From contig NC_014484.1 of the NCBI RefSeq assembly GCF_000147075.1, positions 2,125,501-2,189,500 on the forward strand: a DNA stretch of 64,000 bases, given 5' to 3'. The DNA comes from Spirochaeta thermophila DSM 6192. GTDB lineage: Bacteria; Spirochaetota; Spirochaetia; Winmispirales; Winmispiraceae. Numbering within the stretch: position 1 is the stretch's first letter; each line of letters begins with the position of its first letter. A program made the position numbers and the translations under genes. A model generated the notes under the pieces. The model had not been told where the DNA came from, made no database searches, and saw nothing but the letters and a program-made list of their open reading frames with translations. Below are positions 16,377 through 24,354 of the stretch, in pieces.

Positions 16377-18095
16377 CTACAGCCTCCAGCTGATACTGAG
16401 CTTCTTCACCTTACGCTGGTCCACCAGGTAGTCGAAGATGAGCCGCGAGACCACCAGGGCCGTGAACATGGAGCTCACGATACCTATCGCCAGGGTCACC
16501 GCAAATCCCTGGATGGGCCCCCGCCCCACCTGGGAGAGGAAGATGGCCGCGATGAAGGTCGTGACGTTCGCGTCCACGATGGTCCAGAAGGCCTTGGAGA
16601 ATCCCGCCTTCACCGCGCTCGCCGGGGTCTTTCCGAGCCGGAGCTCCTCCTTGATACGCTCGTAGATGATCACGTTGGCGTCCACCGCCATACCCACGGT
16701 GAGGATGACCCCCGCGATGCTCGTGAGGGTGAGAGTGAAGTTGAAGACCGAGAGCAGGGCGGTCATGAAGAAGAGATTGAGGAGGAGGGCGATGTCGGCG
16801 ACGATCCCCGCCCCCTTGTAGTAGAGGATCATGAAGAGCACCACCAGGGCGAAGCCGAGCACGATGGCCTGCACCCCCCTGCGGATGGAGTCTTCACCAA
16901 GGGAGGCGCCCACCGCCTCGTAGTCCTCTATCACGAGGTCCACGGGAAGGGCCGCGGTCCTGAGTATGAGGGAGATGTTCTGCGCCTCCTCGGTGGAGAA
17001 GCCGGTGATCTGTACGTTGCCCCTGATGGGCTCCTGGATGGTCGCGTAGGCCTTCACCTTGTCGTCGAGCACGATGGCGAGGCTCCTGTCCACGTTGGCG
17101 CTCGTGAGCTTGTAGAAGATGTCGCTCCCCTCGCTGTTGAGGGAGAAGAGGACCACGGGTTTTCCCGTGAGCGGATCACGCGAGACCTGGGCGCTCGTGA
17201 GGTACGTGCCGTCCAGGCCCACCTCCTCGTAGATGGCGATGGAGCGCACCAGCTTGTCCACCCCGTACTTGTCCTTGGTATAGTAGCCTGCGATCTTAGT
17301 ACCCGCCGGCACGAAGTCCACCCGCTCGGCGAGGATCGCAGGATCGGTGATACCCGTCTGCCGCTGATATTCGATGAGCTTCTGCGTGGTCTCGTCGTCC
17401 ACGATGTGGAAGGTGAGTCGCCCTTTCCCCATGAGGAAGGAGTTCACCCGCGTGGGATCGGGATCTCCGGGAATCTCGATGAGGATCTTGTTCCCCTCGA
17501 GCTTGCGGATCTGGGGCTCGGTGACACCGAAGCGATCGATGCGGTTGTTGAGCACCTCGAGGGCCCTGTCCACCGCATCCCGTCTCTCGACATCCGTGGG
17601 CTCGTGACCCAGCCGCTCGGCCAGGGACGAGAAATCCGGGGCGAGCGTGACCGTGAGCCCCCCGGAGAGGTCGAGGCCGAGCTGGAGCGTCCTGTTCCTC
17701 AGCTCCTTGAGCGAGATGATACGGGCCCTGAAGTAGTCCTCGATGGTCTCGAGGGCTTCCTTCTCATCCACGAAACTCGAGAGCACGGCCTGGTAGGTCC
17801 ACGTGCCGGGAAGGGACTCCTTCGCGATGCGATAGTTCCGCTTCGCATAGGGGACGAGAAACGAGAGATCCTCCGGGAGCTCGGCATCCGGATTCTCGCG
17901 CACCCCTTGTTTGAGGCGCTCGAGGACCTCCAGCGCCTTCGTCTGGCTGTAGCGCCGCACTTCCTCCACGGACGCCTGGGCGACCGTCTTCTCCTCCTCG
18001 GGGACGAAGAAGTACCACTTGACGGTGGGGTAGATGAACACCCCGGCGATGACCATAAAGAAGAGCACAAGCAGCAGTCGGGCTCTCTTACTCAT
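16377..18095 (-). CDS. secD: Protein translocase subunit SecD
   Basis: A 572-residue partner of SecF. Helix 1 (L-L-L-V-L-F-F-M-V-I-A-G) is followed by an extracytoplasmic region of ~370 residues with L-G-L-D-L-S-G-G-L, R-I-D-R-F-G-V-T-E-P and I-E-I-P-G-D. Five C-terminal helices hold the Sec-RND signature G-M-A-V-D-A-N-V-I-I-Y-E-R-I-K-E-E. Length is normal for a spirochaete SecD. The ATG at 18095 is preceded by GGAG; the GTG at 18104 lies too close to that site. The TAG stop directly precedes secF. Confidence 0.95.
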   Translation of the reverse strand: MSKRARLLLVLFFMVIAGVFIYPTVKWYFFVPEEEKTVAQASVEEVRRYSQTKALEVLERLKQGVRENPDAELPEDLSFLVPYAKRNYRIAKESLPGTWTYQAVLSSFVDEKEALETIEDYFRARIISLKELRNRTLQLGLDLSGGLTVTLAPDFSSLAERLGHEPTDVERRDAVDRALEVLNNRIDRFGVTEPQIRKLEGNKILIEIPGDPDPTRVNSFLMGKGRLTFHIVDDETTQKLIEYQRQTGITDPAILAERVDFVPAGTKIAGYYTKDKYGVDKLVRSIAIYEEVGLDGTYLTSAQVSRDPLTGKPVVLFSLNSEGSDIFYKLTSANVDRSLAIVLDDKVKAYATIQEPIRGNVQITGFSTEEAQNISLILRTAALPVDLVIEDYEAVGASLGEDSIRRGVQAIVLGFALVVLFMILYYKGAGIVADIALLLNLFFMTALLSVFNFTLTLTSIAGVILTVGMAVDANVIIYERIKEELRLGKTPASAVKAGFSKAFWTIVDANVTTFIAAIFLSQVGRGPIQGFAVTLAIGIVSSMFTALVVSRLIFDYLVDQRKVKKLSISWRL

Positions 18096-18128
18096 AGCGA
18101 ACACTCCACTCGATGGGATTTTGCAGCG

Positions 18129-18485
18129 TTACTTGTCGGACACCGGCTTGAGGCTTCGTTCCTTCTTGCGGGCGATGGCCGATTTCTCCATGAGGAGGGT
18201 GGTGTGGTCGTCCACCTTGATCACCACGGAATCCTCCTTCACGGACTGCACCACACCGTGGATGCCTCCGATGGTCACCACCTCGTCCCCCTTGTCGAGA
18301 GAGGCGAGCATCTGCTGCACCTCTTTCTGCCGCTTGTTCTGCGGCCTGATGATGAGAAAATAAAAGATGAGGAAGATGAGACCGAAGGTGATGAGCGTCA
18401 CCATCATCTGTCCGGAGGTACTCGCCCCTTGCGCACCCTCGGGTGCGGCGGCCAGGAGCGGGAAAAGAGCTGCACTGTATGCCAT
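18129..18485 (-). CDS. yajC: Preprotein translocase accessory subunit YajC
   Basis: A 118-residue single-pass membrane protein that associates with SecDF. The membrane helix at ~25-48 (V-T-L-I-T-F-G-L-I-F-L-I-F-Y-F-L) is followed directly by the family motif I-I-R-P-Q-N-K-R-Q-K-E and the cytoplasmic domain K-G-D-E-V-V-T-I-G-G-I-H-G. ATG 18485 is preceded by AAGGGA. First gene of the yajC-secD-secF operon. Confidence 0.95.
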   Translation of the reverse strand: MAYSAALFPLLAAAPEGAQGASTSGQMMVTLITFGLIFLIFYFLIIRPQNKRQKEVQQMLASLDKGDEVVTIGGIHGVVQSVKEDSVVIKVDDHTTLLMEKSAIARKKERSLKPVSDK

Positions 18486-18520
18486 AAATACTTCCCTTCT
18501 CTGGAGAATATGGTGCACAC

Positions 18521-18549
18521 AAGCTACCACGCAGGTGAAAAGAAGTCAA
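18521..18549 (-). promoter_or_regulatory. Promoter for yajC-secDF
   Basis: TTGACT (18549-18544), 17 nt, TAGCTT (18526-18521), about 35 nt before the yajC ATG. Confidence 0.6.
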
Positions 18550-18590
18550 GCTTGGACTATATCCCGTCTTTGCAGAAGATTACACGGAGG

Positions 18591-18619
18591 TGGACTATTA
18601 TGCGTTTCCATGTGATAAT
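18591..18619 (+). promoter_or_regulatory. Promoter for the GT4 glycosyltransferase
   Basis: TGGACT (18591-18596), 17 nt, GATAAT (18614-18619) with a TG just upstream of the -10. It lies divergent to the yajC promoter. Confidence 0.5.
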
Positions 18620-18662
18620 CGATTCCCCGATCAAGGCCCATCGATGAGGAGTGAGACCCGAT

Positions 18663-19826
18663 ATGAACATCGCCTTTTTCATGGACTGTTTCCCCCCGAT
18701 GAAGAACGGGGTGGTCACCGTGGTACTCCAGGCCAGGGATGCCCTCGTACGCCGGGGACACCACGTGGTGATCGTCTCCGTGGACACGAGTCACCATCCG
18801 TACACCGGTCATGAGGACTTCCTCCTCTTCCCGCAGATCTCCCTCGACTTCGGTTCCAAGCAGGGCTACGGCTACGCCCTCACGAGGAAGAAACGTGTGA
18901 TAGAGTTCCTCAAGAGCCACCGGATCGAGATCGTGCACAGCCACACCGAGTTCGCCACGGGATTCGCCGCGGGCAAGGCCGCCCGCGCCCTGGGGATCCC
19001 CCGGGTGTGTACCGCCCACACCATGTGGGAGGACTACGCCCACTACTTCCCCCTCCTCAAGATGAAGCCCGTGGTGAGGACCTACTTCAGGCGGTACCTC
19101 AAGGGGGCCTCGCTCCTCATCGCCCCCTCGCCAAAATCGGCCCTCTACTTCCGGGAGATCACCCCTTGGATGGAGACAGTGGTGGTACCCAACGGCATCG
19201 ACATCCAGCGGTTCAAGGACAACATCCGGGAAGAGGTGGTGAGGGAGATCAGGGAACGGTACCGCCTCTCTCCCGGTCACCGTGTGGTGCTCTTCGTGGG
19301 CCGGATGGGACCCGAGAAGCGCATCGAGGAGCTCTACGAGGCGATGAAGCCCCTCCTCCGCAGGAGAGAGGAGGTGCGGCTCGTGTATGTGGGCGACGGC
19401 CCCGGGTTCGACCCGCTCGCGCAAAGGGTGAAGGCGGAGGGCATGGAGGATCGGGTGATCCTCACCGGGTTCGTGGACTGGGAGAAGATCGCCGCCTTCT
19501 ACTCCATCGCGGAGGTCTTCGTCTCGGCATCGCTCAGCGAAGTGCACCCCATCACCACCCTCGAGGCCGCGGCGGCAGGCCTGCCCCTGGTCTGCAGGCG
19601 CGACGTGAGCTACGAAGGGGTGGTACGCGAGGGAGAGAACGGGTTCCAGGTGGACGAGGACGCGGACCTTGCGGAGAAGGTCGCCCTCCTCCTCGAGGAC
19701 ACGGCGCTGCGGGACCGGATGGCCGCTGCATCCCGCAGCGTGGCGGACGAGTACTCCATAGACCGACACGCCGAGCGCCTCCTGGAGGTGTACACCCGGG
19801 TACTGACCGACCACCGGAAGGGATGA
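18663..19826 (+). CDS. Family 4 glycosyltransferase (glycolipid type)
   Basis: A 387-residue retaining glycosyltransferase of the GT4/GT-B fold. The N-terminal M-N-I-A-F-F-M-D-C-F-P-P and N-G-V-V-T-V-V loop, P-N-G-I-D, F-V-G-R-M-G-P-E-K-R and the nucleotide-sugar E-x7-E region S-E-V-H-P-I-T-T-L-E-A (about 291-300) are all present. The best family match I recall is diacylglycerol 3-glucosyltransferases that make membrane glycolipids, common in spirochaetes; acceptor specificity is inference. ATG 18663 lies 12 nt after GATGAGGA; GTG 18651 is an alternative. It is followed by a strong terminator, so it is probably a single-gene unit. Confidence 0.82.
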   Translation: MNIAFFMDCFPPMKNGVVTVVLQARDALVRRGHHVVIVSVDTSHHPYTGHEDFLLFPQISLDFGSKQGYGYALTRKKRVIEFLKSHRIEIVHSHTEFATGFAAGKAARALGIPRVCTAHTMWEDYAHYFPLLKMKPVVRTYFRRYLKGASLLIAPSPKSALYFREITPWMETVVVPNGIDIQRFKDNIREEVVREIRERYRLSPGHRVVLFVGRMGPEKRIEELYEAMKPLLRRREEVRLVYVGDGPGFDPLAQRVKAEGMEDRVILTGFVDWEKIAAFYSIAEVFVSASLSEVHPITTLEAAAAGLPLVCRRDVSYEGVVREGENGFQVDEDADLAEKVALLLEDTALRDRMAAASRSVADEYSIDRHAERLLEVYTRVLTDHRKG

Positions 19827-19832
19827 TCGCAT

Positions 19833-19857
19833 GCCCCCTTGACGGGGGGCCTTTTTT
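19833..19857 (+). terminator. Terminator after the glycosyltransferase
   Basis: Stem GCCCCC / GGGGGC with a 6-nt loop followed by CTTTTTT. The T-tract forms the first bases of the -35 of the next promoter. Confidence 0.8.
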
Positions 19858-19888
19858 GACGCATGGTTTAACCATAGAGTTAAACCAT
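19856..19888 (+). promoter_or_regulatory. TetR operator overlapping the efflux operon promoter
   Basis: A perfect inverted repeat, ATGGTTTAAC (19863-19872), 6-nt spacer, GTTAAACCAT (19879-19888), lies 11 nt before the tetR ATG. A candidate -35 TTGACG (19856-19861) sits just upstream and the -10 region (around 19880-19885, TTAAAC) falls inside the right arm. Binding by the TetR protein would block RNA polymerase and repress its own operon. Confidence 0.8.
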
Positions 19889-19899
19889 AGAGATAACAG

Positions 19900-20532
19900 A
19901 TGCGAGACGTGGATATCAGTACCGAGGAACGCATACGGAAGGCCGCCTTCGAGGTCTTCAGCGAGAAAGGCAAGGCCGGCACGACCATAAAGGAGATCGC
20001 CCGGCGTGCCGGCGTGAACAAGGCCCTGGTGCACTACTACTTCAGAACCAAGGACAGGCTCTACGAGACCATCGCCGAGGAGATGGCCCGACTCGCCCTC
20101 AGGCTGGTCTTCCGGCCCGGGGACGAGGACCTCTCACTCGAAGAGCTCCTCCCGGTCCTCATCAAGCGGCACATCGAGACCATGCGGGCACATCCGCAGC
20201 TCTTCAGGTTCCTCATCGGCGAACTCGCCTCCAACAGGGCCGAATTCCTCGCCATCTTCGCCCGTCAGCTCACACTGGGGGACCGGCACGTGTGGAGCTA
20301 CTTCCTCGAGAAGATCGAGGAGGCCCGCAAAGAGGGGCGCATCAAAGAGGTGGATCCTCTCCAGCTCATCCTCGATGTCCTCTCCCTCAACATATTCCCC
20401 CTCCTCGTCGCCCCCGCGCTCCTCCCGCTTATCGCAGAGAGGTCGGACCTTACGTTCGACCTCGAGCAGGTCCTCGAAGAACGGGCCGAGCACGTCGCCC
20501 GTCTCCTCTGGGACGCCATCAAGAAGGAGTAG
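19900..20532 (+). CDS. TetR/AcrR-family repressor of the efflux operon
   Basis: A 210-residue regulator. The N-terminal helix-turn-helix spans ~10-55 (R-I-R-K-A-A-F-E-V-F-S-E-K-G... T-I-K-E-I-A-R-R-A-G-V... L-V-H-Y-Y-F-R-T-K-D-R-L-Y), followed by a divergent all-helical ligand-binding domain. It is the first gene of the operon (3-bp gap to the TolC gene), with a perfect operator directly upstream. It therefore probably represses itself and the exporter until a substrate of the pump binds. There is no obvious Shine-Dalgarno ahead of the ATG at 19900. Confidence 0.9.
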   Translation: MRDVDISTEERIRKAAFEVFSEKGKAGTTIKEIARRAGVNKALVHYYFRTKDRLYETIAEEMARLALRLVFRPGDEDLSLEELLPVLIKRHIETMRAHPQLFRFLIGELASNRAEFLAIFARQLTLGDRHVWSYFLEKIEEARKEGRIKEVDPLQLILDVLSLNIFPLLVAPALLPLIAERSDLTFDLEQVLEERAEHVARLLWDAIKKE

Positions 20533-20535
20533 ACC

Positions 20536-21852
20536 ATGAAACCAGTTGCCCGCCTCATCCCCCTCCTCCTCACCACCCTCCTCCACGCCCACACCCTGGA
20601 CCTCCCCACTCTCCTCTCCCTCGCCCTCACCCACGACCCCCTCCTCCACGCCCTCTCCGCCGAGGCCTCCGCCGCCGACGCATCCCGCCGCCAGGCCCTC
20701 GCATCCCTCCTCCCCTCGCTCGGCATCTCCGCCTCCACCGCCTTCCAGTCCGACGTCCCCCACGCCACCCTCACCCTCCCCCCACCCCTCGGCTCCCTCG
20801 ACATCGAACTGGGCGAGACCACCACCTACCAAGCCGGTCTCCTCGCCACCTGGGAGTGGCAGCTCGGTATGGAAGGCCCCTCACGCCTCGAAGCCGCCTC
20901 CCAGACCCTCACCGCCGCCCGACTCCACATCGCCGCCCGGGAACAGGAGCTCACCCGCACCATCCTCACCCTCGCCTTCCGGTACCAGCTCTCCCTCGCC
21001 TCCACCCAGTCCCTCCAAGCCGCCCTCGCCCGACTTAAGGCCCACCACGAACGCCTCGCCGCACTCAAGGCCGGAGGTCTCGCCTCGGAAAAGGACGAAC
21101 TCGACCTGCGTATCCAGCTCACCCAGACCGCCGCCCGCATCGAGGCATCCGAGGCCGACTCCCGTCTCATCCTCCGGGAACTCGCCCTCCGCTGTGGACT
21201 CGACCGCCTCGACGGCCTCACCCTTCCCCAGCAACTCCTCGCCGTCCTCCCCCCCTCCAGCCTCGAATCCCTCCGCGACCGCCTCCCCACCCTCCCCGCC
21301 GCCCTCACGGCCCGCACCCAGACACTTATCCGGGAAGCCCTCCTCAACGCCGCACAGGCCTCGTGGTGGCCGAGCCTCCAGATCCAGGCAGGCGCCACCC
21401 TCCAGTACCCCGGGCTCTCTCTCACCGAGGACGAAGCCGACATCCTCTTCACCGGGCGCATCGGCCTCACCTGGCCCCTCTTCACCTCCGGAGCCCGCAC
21501 CGCGCGGATCGACGAACAGAAGGCCCGCCTCGAGGCAGCCCGCGCTACCTACACCCAGACCCTGGAGGACCTCACCCTCGCCTTCGACCGGCTCCTCGAG
21601 GAGGCACACACCCGCTACACCACCTACGAGGCGGCCCGTGACGTCCTGACGCTCGAACAGCGACGACACGCCATCGTCCAGGAGGAGTGGCGCCAGGGCC
21701 AGACACCCCTCGCCGCGCTCCTCGAGGCCGAGCAACGGCTCCGCGAAGCCGAACTCGGAGTCCAACAGGCACGCTACGCCTACCTCCTCGCCTACCACCA
21801 GACCCGCCTCTTCGCCGGATCACCACTCTTGCCACAGGAGGAGACCCCATGA
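20536..21852 (+). CDS. TolC-family outer membrane efflux protein
   Basis: A 438-residue outer-membrane channel. A signal peptide (to about residue 20, L-L-T-T-L-L-H-A-H-T) is followed by two related halves of long helices, each with the TolC pattern (L-P-T-L-L-S-L-A-L-T-H-D-P-L in half one; W-P-L-F-T-S-G-A-R-T-A-R-I near 310). It should dock with the lipoprotein adaptor encoded next to form a conduit across the outer membrane. Codon use is extreme: nearly all codons end in C. Its stop overlaps the adaptor start (ATGA). RBS AAGGAG lies in the last codons of tetR. Confidence 0.9.
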   Translation: MKPVARLIPLLLTTLLHAHTLDLPTLLSLALTHDPLLHALSAEASAADASRRQALASLLPSLGISASTAFQSDVPHATLTLPPPLGSLDIELGETTTYQAGLLATWEWQLGMEGPSRLEAASQTLTAARLHIAAREQELTRTILTLAFRYQLSLASTQSLQAALARLKAHHERLAALKAGGLASEKDELDLRIQLTQTAARIEASEADSRLILRELALRCGLDRLDGLTLPQQLLAVLPPSSLESLRDRLPTLPAALTARTQTLIREALLNAAQASWWPSLQIQAGATLQYPGLSLTEDEADILFTGRIGLTWPLFTSGARTARIDEQKARLEAARATYTQTLEDLTLAFDRLLEEAHTRYTTYEAARDVLTLEQRRHAIVQEEWRQGQTPLAALLEAEQRLREAELGVQQARYAYLLAYHQTRLFAGSPLLPQEETP

Positions 21853-22706
21853 GACGACTCATCATCCCCCTCACCCTGCTTCTCGCCGCCTGCAGCGCGG
21901 ACCAGCACTGGTACACCGGCATCGTGGAGGGCACCCAGTACCTCCTCTCCAGCCCCATCGCCGAACGACTCGTCGCCCTCGAGGTCCACGAAGGCGACCA
22001 GGTAGAGACAGACCAGATCCTCGCCCGACTCGATCAGGCCGCCCTTGACCTCAAGATCGCCGCACTCCAGGCCCAACTCGAACAGCTCACCTACCAGGCC
22101 GAGGAGCTCGAAGCCCGCATCCGACAGGCACAAGAGATGCGGGACTACCTGCGTACCACCTACGAACGCAACAAGACCCTGCTCGAGGCACAGGCAGTCT
22201 CACCCCAGACCGTGGACGAACTCGCCTCGCGCCTCTCCAACCAGGAGGCAGAGCTCGCCGCACTCCAGGCCCGGCGAAAGGCTCTGGGCGCACAGAGGAA
22301 GGCCCTCCGGGCAGAGCTCGAAGGCCTCCAGCTCCAGCGCACGCGCACCCTCATCACCGCCCCCAGCTCGGGGATCGTGGAAGAAGTCTTCTATGACGTG
22401 GGGGAGATGGTCCCGGCCTTCTCTCCCGTGGTGGAGGTGGCGGATCTCGCCCACGTCTCCACCACCGTCTACGTGGAAGAGCGGACCCTCGCCCTGATAC
22501 GGCCCGGAGATGAGGTGCGCGTCCGCACCGCCCTGGACGAGCGCACGGGCACGGTCGTCAAGCTCCCCACCAGGGCGGAGTTCTCCCCCAAGGAGGTCCG
22601 CACCCCCGAGACCCGGGAGGCCCTGGTCTACGCGGTGAAGGTGGCCATCCCCAACGAGGACCTCGTCCTCAAGATAGGCATGCCGGTGGAGGTCTCGTTC
22701 CAATGA
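21849..22706 (+). CDS. HlyD-type periplasmic adaptor lipoprotein
   Basis: A 285-residue membrane-fusion protein. The start M-R-R-L-I-I-P-L-T-L-L-L-A-A-C-S is a lipoprotein signal with Cys15 as the lipidated residue. The biotinyl-lipoyl half-domain, a helical hairpin rich in Gln, Glu and Leu (~65-150) and the second lipoyl half with I-T-A-P-S-S-G-I-V-E-E-V (~160) follow, then a beta-barrel. It links the ABC permeases in the inner membrane to the TolC channel. ATGA overlaps on both sides show tight translational coupling. Confidence 0.9.
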   Translation: MRRLIIPLTLLLAACSADQHWYTGIVEGTQYLLSSPIAERLVALEVHEGDQVETDQILARLDQAALDLKIAALQAQLEQLTYQAEELEARIRQAQEMRDYLRTTYERNKTLLEAQAVSPQTVDELASRLSNQEAELAALQARRKALGAQRKALRAELEGLQLQRTRTLITAPSSGIVEEVFYDVGEMVPAFSPVVEVADLAHVSTTVYVEERTLALIRPGDEVRVRTALDERTGTVVKLPTRAEFSPKEVRTPETREALVYAVKVAIPNEDLVLKIGMPVEVSFQ

Positions 22707-23608
22707 CCATCGTACACGTAGAAGGCCTCAGACGCACCTATCAGGGCAGGCCTGCGGTGGACGGGATCACCTTCTCGGTGGACGAAGGCCGCATCGTGGG
22801 GCTTATAGGCCCGGATGGTGCGGGCAAGACCACCACCATGCGCCTCATCCTCGGCCTCGACCACCCAGAAGAGGGTATCATCCAGCTCCCCGACGAAGAC
22901 CACTCTCACTGGATCAAGCGCCATGTGGGCTACATGCCCGAACGCTTCTCCCTCTACGAAGACCTCACGGTGGAGGAAAACCTCTGGTTCTTCGCCACGG
23001 TCCACGGCCTCTCCGAGGCACACTTCAAAGAGAAGGCCGCATGGCTCTACCGCTTCAGCAGGCTCGCACCATTCAGGACGCGGAGGGCCGGTGCCCTCTC
23101 GGGCGGGATGAAGCAGAAACTCGCCCTCTCGTGTGCCCTCCTCCATAACCCCCGCCTCCTCATCCTCGACGAACCCACCACCGGCGTGGATCCGCTCTCC
23201 CGGAAGGAGTTCTGGGATATGCTCGACGCCCTCCGGAGAGAGGGGATGGGCATCCTCATCTCCACCCCCAACCTCGGCGAGGCCGAACACTGCGACACCG
23301 TGCTCTTCCTCCATGAGGGCAAGATCGTGCTCCAGGGCTCCCCCCAACAGCTCAGCAGGAGGCTGGAGGGCCGCCTCTTCCGGATCGAGACCGAGGCCGA
23401 CCCCCGGGCACTCCGGGAGGAGGTGCGCAGGACGGCCCCCCACATCCCATGCTACCTCGGACCCGACGGGATCCGCATCACAGGCACCCGTGAGGAACTC
23501 GCCCCCCTCCTCTCGGCCAGCTACCACCTCGAAGGCCCGCTCCCCCCCAGGCTGGAGGACGCCTTCCTCTCCACCTTCCTCGGCATAAGCGACCGGGAGG
23601 CGGTATGA
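22703..23608 (+). CDS. ABC exporter ATPase, first subunit
   Basis: A 301-residue ATPase. Walker A G-P-D-G-A-G-K-T-T-T (about 33-42), Q-loop with the Y-M-P-E-R-F-S-L-Y-E-D-L block, intact signature L-S-G-G-M-K-Q-K-L, Walker B L-L-I-L-D-E-P-T-T-G-V-D, and a C-terminal extension of ~70 residues seen in drug-exporter (CcmA/YbhF-type) ATPases. With the second ATPase at 23605 it should form a heterodimer driving the two ABC-2 permeases. In the switch region the usual His is replaced: S-T-P-N-L-G-E-A-E-H, i.e. Asn where the H-loop His is expected. Confidence 0.9.
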   Translation: MTIVHVEGLRRTYQGRPAVDGITFSVDEGRIVGLIGPDGAGKTTTMRLILGLDHPEEGIIQLPDEDHSHWIKRHVGYMPERFSLYEDLTVEENLWFFATVHGLSEAHFKEKAAWLYRFSRLAPFRTRRAGALSGGMKQKLALSCALLHNPRLLILDEPTTGVDPLSRKEFWDMLDALRREGMGILISTPNLGEAEHCDTVLFLHEGKIVLQGSPQQLSRRLEGRLFRIETEADPRALREEVRRTAPHIPCYLGPDGIRITGTREELAPLLSASYHLEGPLPPRLEDAFLSTFLGISDREAV

Positions 23609-24354
23609 CCGGACGGGACCAGTCCACCTCACCCATGATCGAAGTGGAAGGACTCGTGAGACGTTTCGGCAGCTTCACCGCGGTGAATCGCATCTCGTTT
23701 TCGGTAGCCAGGGGAGAGGTCTTCGGCCTCCTCGGTGCCAACGGGGCGGGGAAGACCACCACCATACGGATGATCTGCGGCCTCCTGCCCCCCACTGCCG
23801 GCCGCATCTTCGTCGACGGCATACCCGTACACCGCCAGCCCAGGCTCGCCCGCACCCGCATCGGCTACCTCTCCCAGCGATTCTCCCTCTACGAGGACCT
23901 CTCTCCCGAGGAAAACGTCCGGTTCTTCTCGGCCCTCTACCGGGTAGAGGACACACGTACAGCGCACTACCTCGCACGGCTCTCCTCATGGCTCGGGGAG
24001 GGGGCTCGCCGTCCGGTACGCACCCTCCCTCTGGGGTTCAGACAGCGCGTCGGCCTCATGTGCGCACTCCTCCACGACCCGCCCCTCCTCATCCTCGACG
24101 AACCCACCTCGGGGGTCGATCCCGTCGGACGGCAGGAGTTCTGGGAGGAGATCTACCGCCAGAGCTCGAAAGGAAAGACCATCCTGGTGACCACCCACTA
24201 CATGGAAGAGGCCGAATACTGCCACAGGGTAGCGATCATGCACCAGGGGAAGGTCCTCGTCGAAGGACCGCCGCAGGAGATCATGGCCAGCTCAGGCACC
24301 CGCACCCTTCAGGAGGCCTTCATCCACCTCGTCTCGTCAGGAGGAACACCATGA
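23605..24354 (+). CDS. ABC exporter ATPase, second subunit (degenerate signature)
   Basis: A 249-residue ATPase. Walker A is G-A-N-G-A-G-K-T-T-T, Walker B L-L-I-L-D-E-P-T-S-G-V-D, and the H-loop His is present in T-T-H-Y-M-E-E-A-E. The signature is altered to L-P-L-G-F-R-Q-R-V, losing the Ser-Gly-Gly. The first subunit has the opposite pattern (good signature, no H-loop His), so the pair would have one competent and one weak ATP site. The same split is seen in the two halves of YbhF-like exporters. ATGA overlap at both ends. Confidence 0.9.
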   Translation: MTGRDQSTSPMIEVEGLVRRFGSFTAVNRISFSVARGEVFGLLGANGAGKTTTIRMICGLLPPTAGRIFVDGIPVHRQPRLARTRIGYLSQRFSLYEDLSPEENVRFFSALYRVEDTRTAHYLARLSSWLGEGARRPVRTLPLGFRQRVGLMCALLHDPPLLILDEPTSGVDPVGRQEFWEEIYRQSSKGKTILVTTHYMEEAEYCHRVAIMHQGKVLVEGPPQEIMASSGTRTLQEAFIHLVSSGGTP

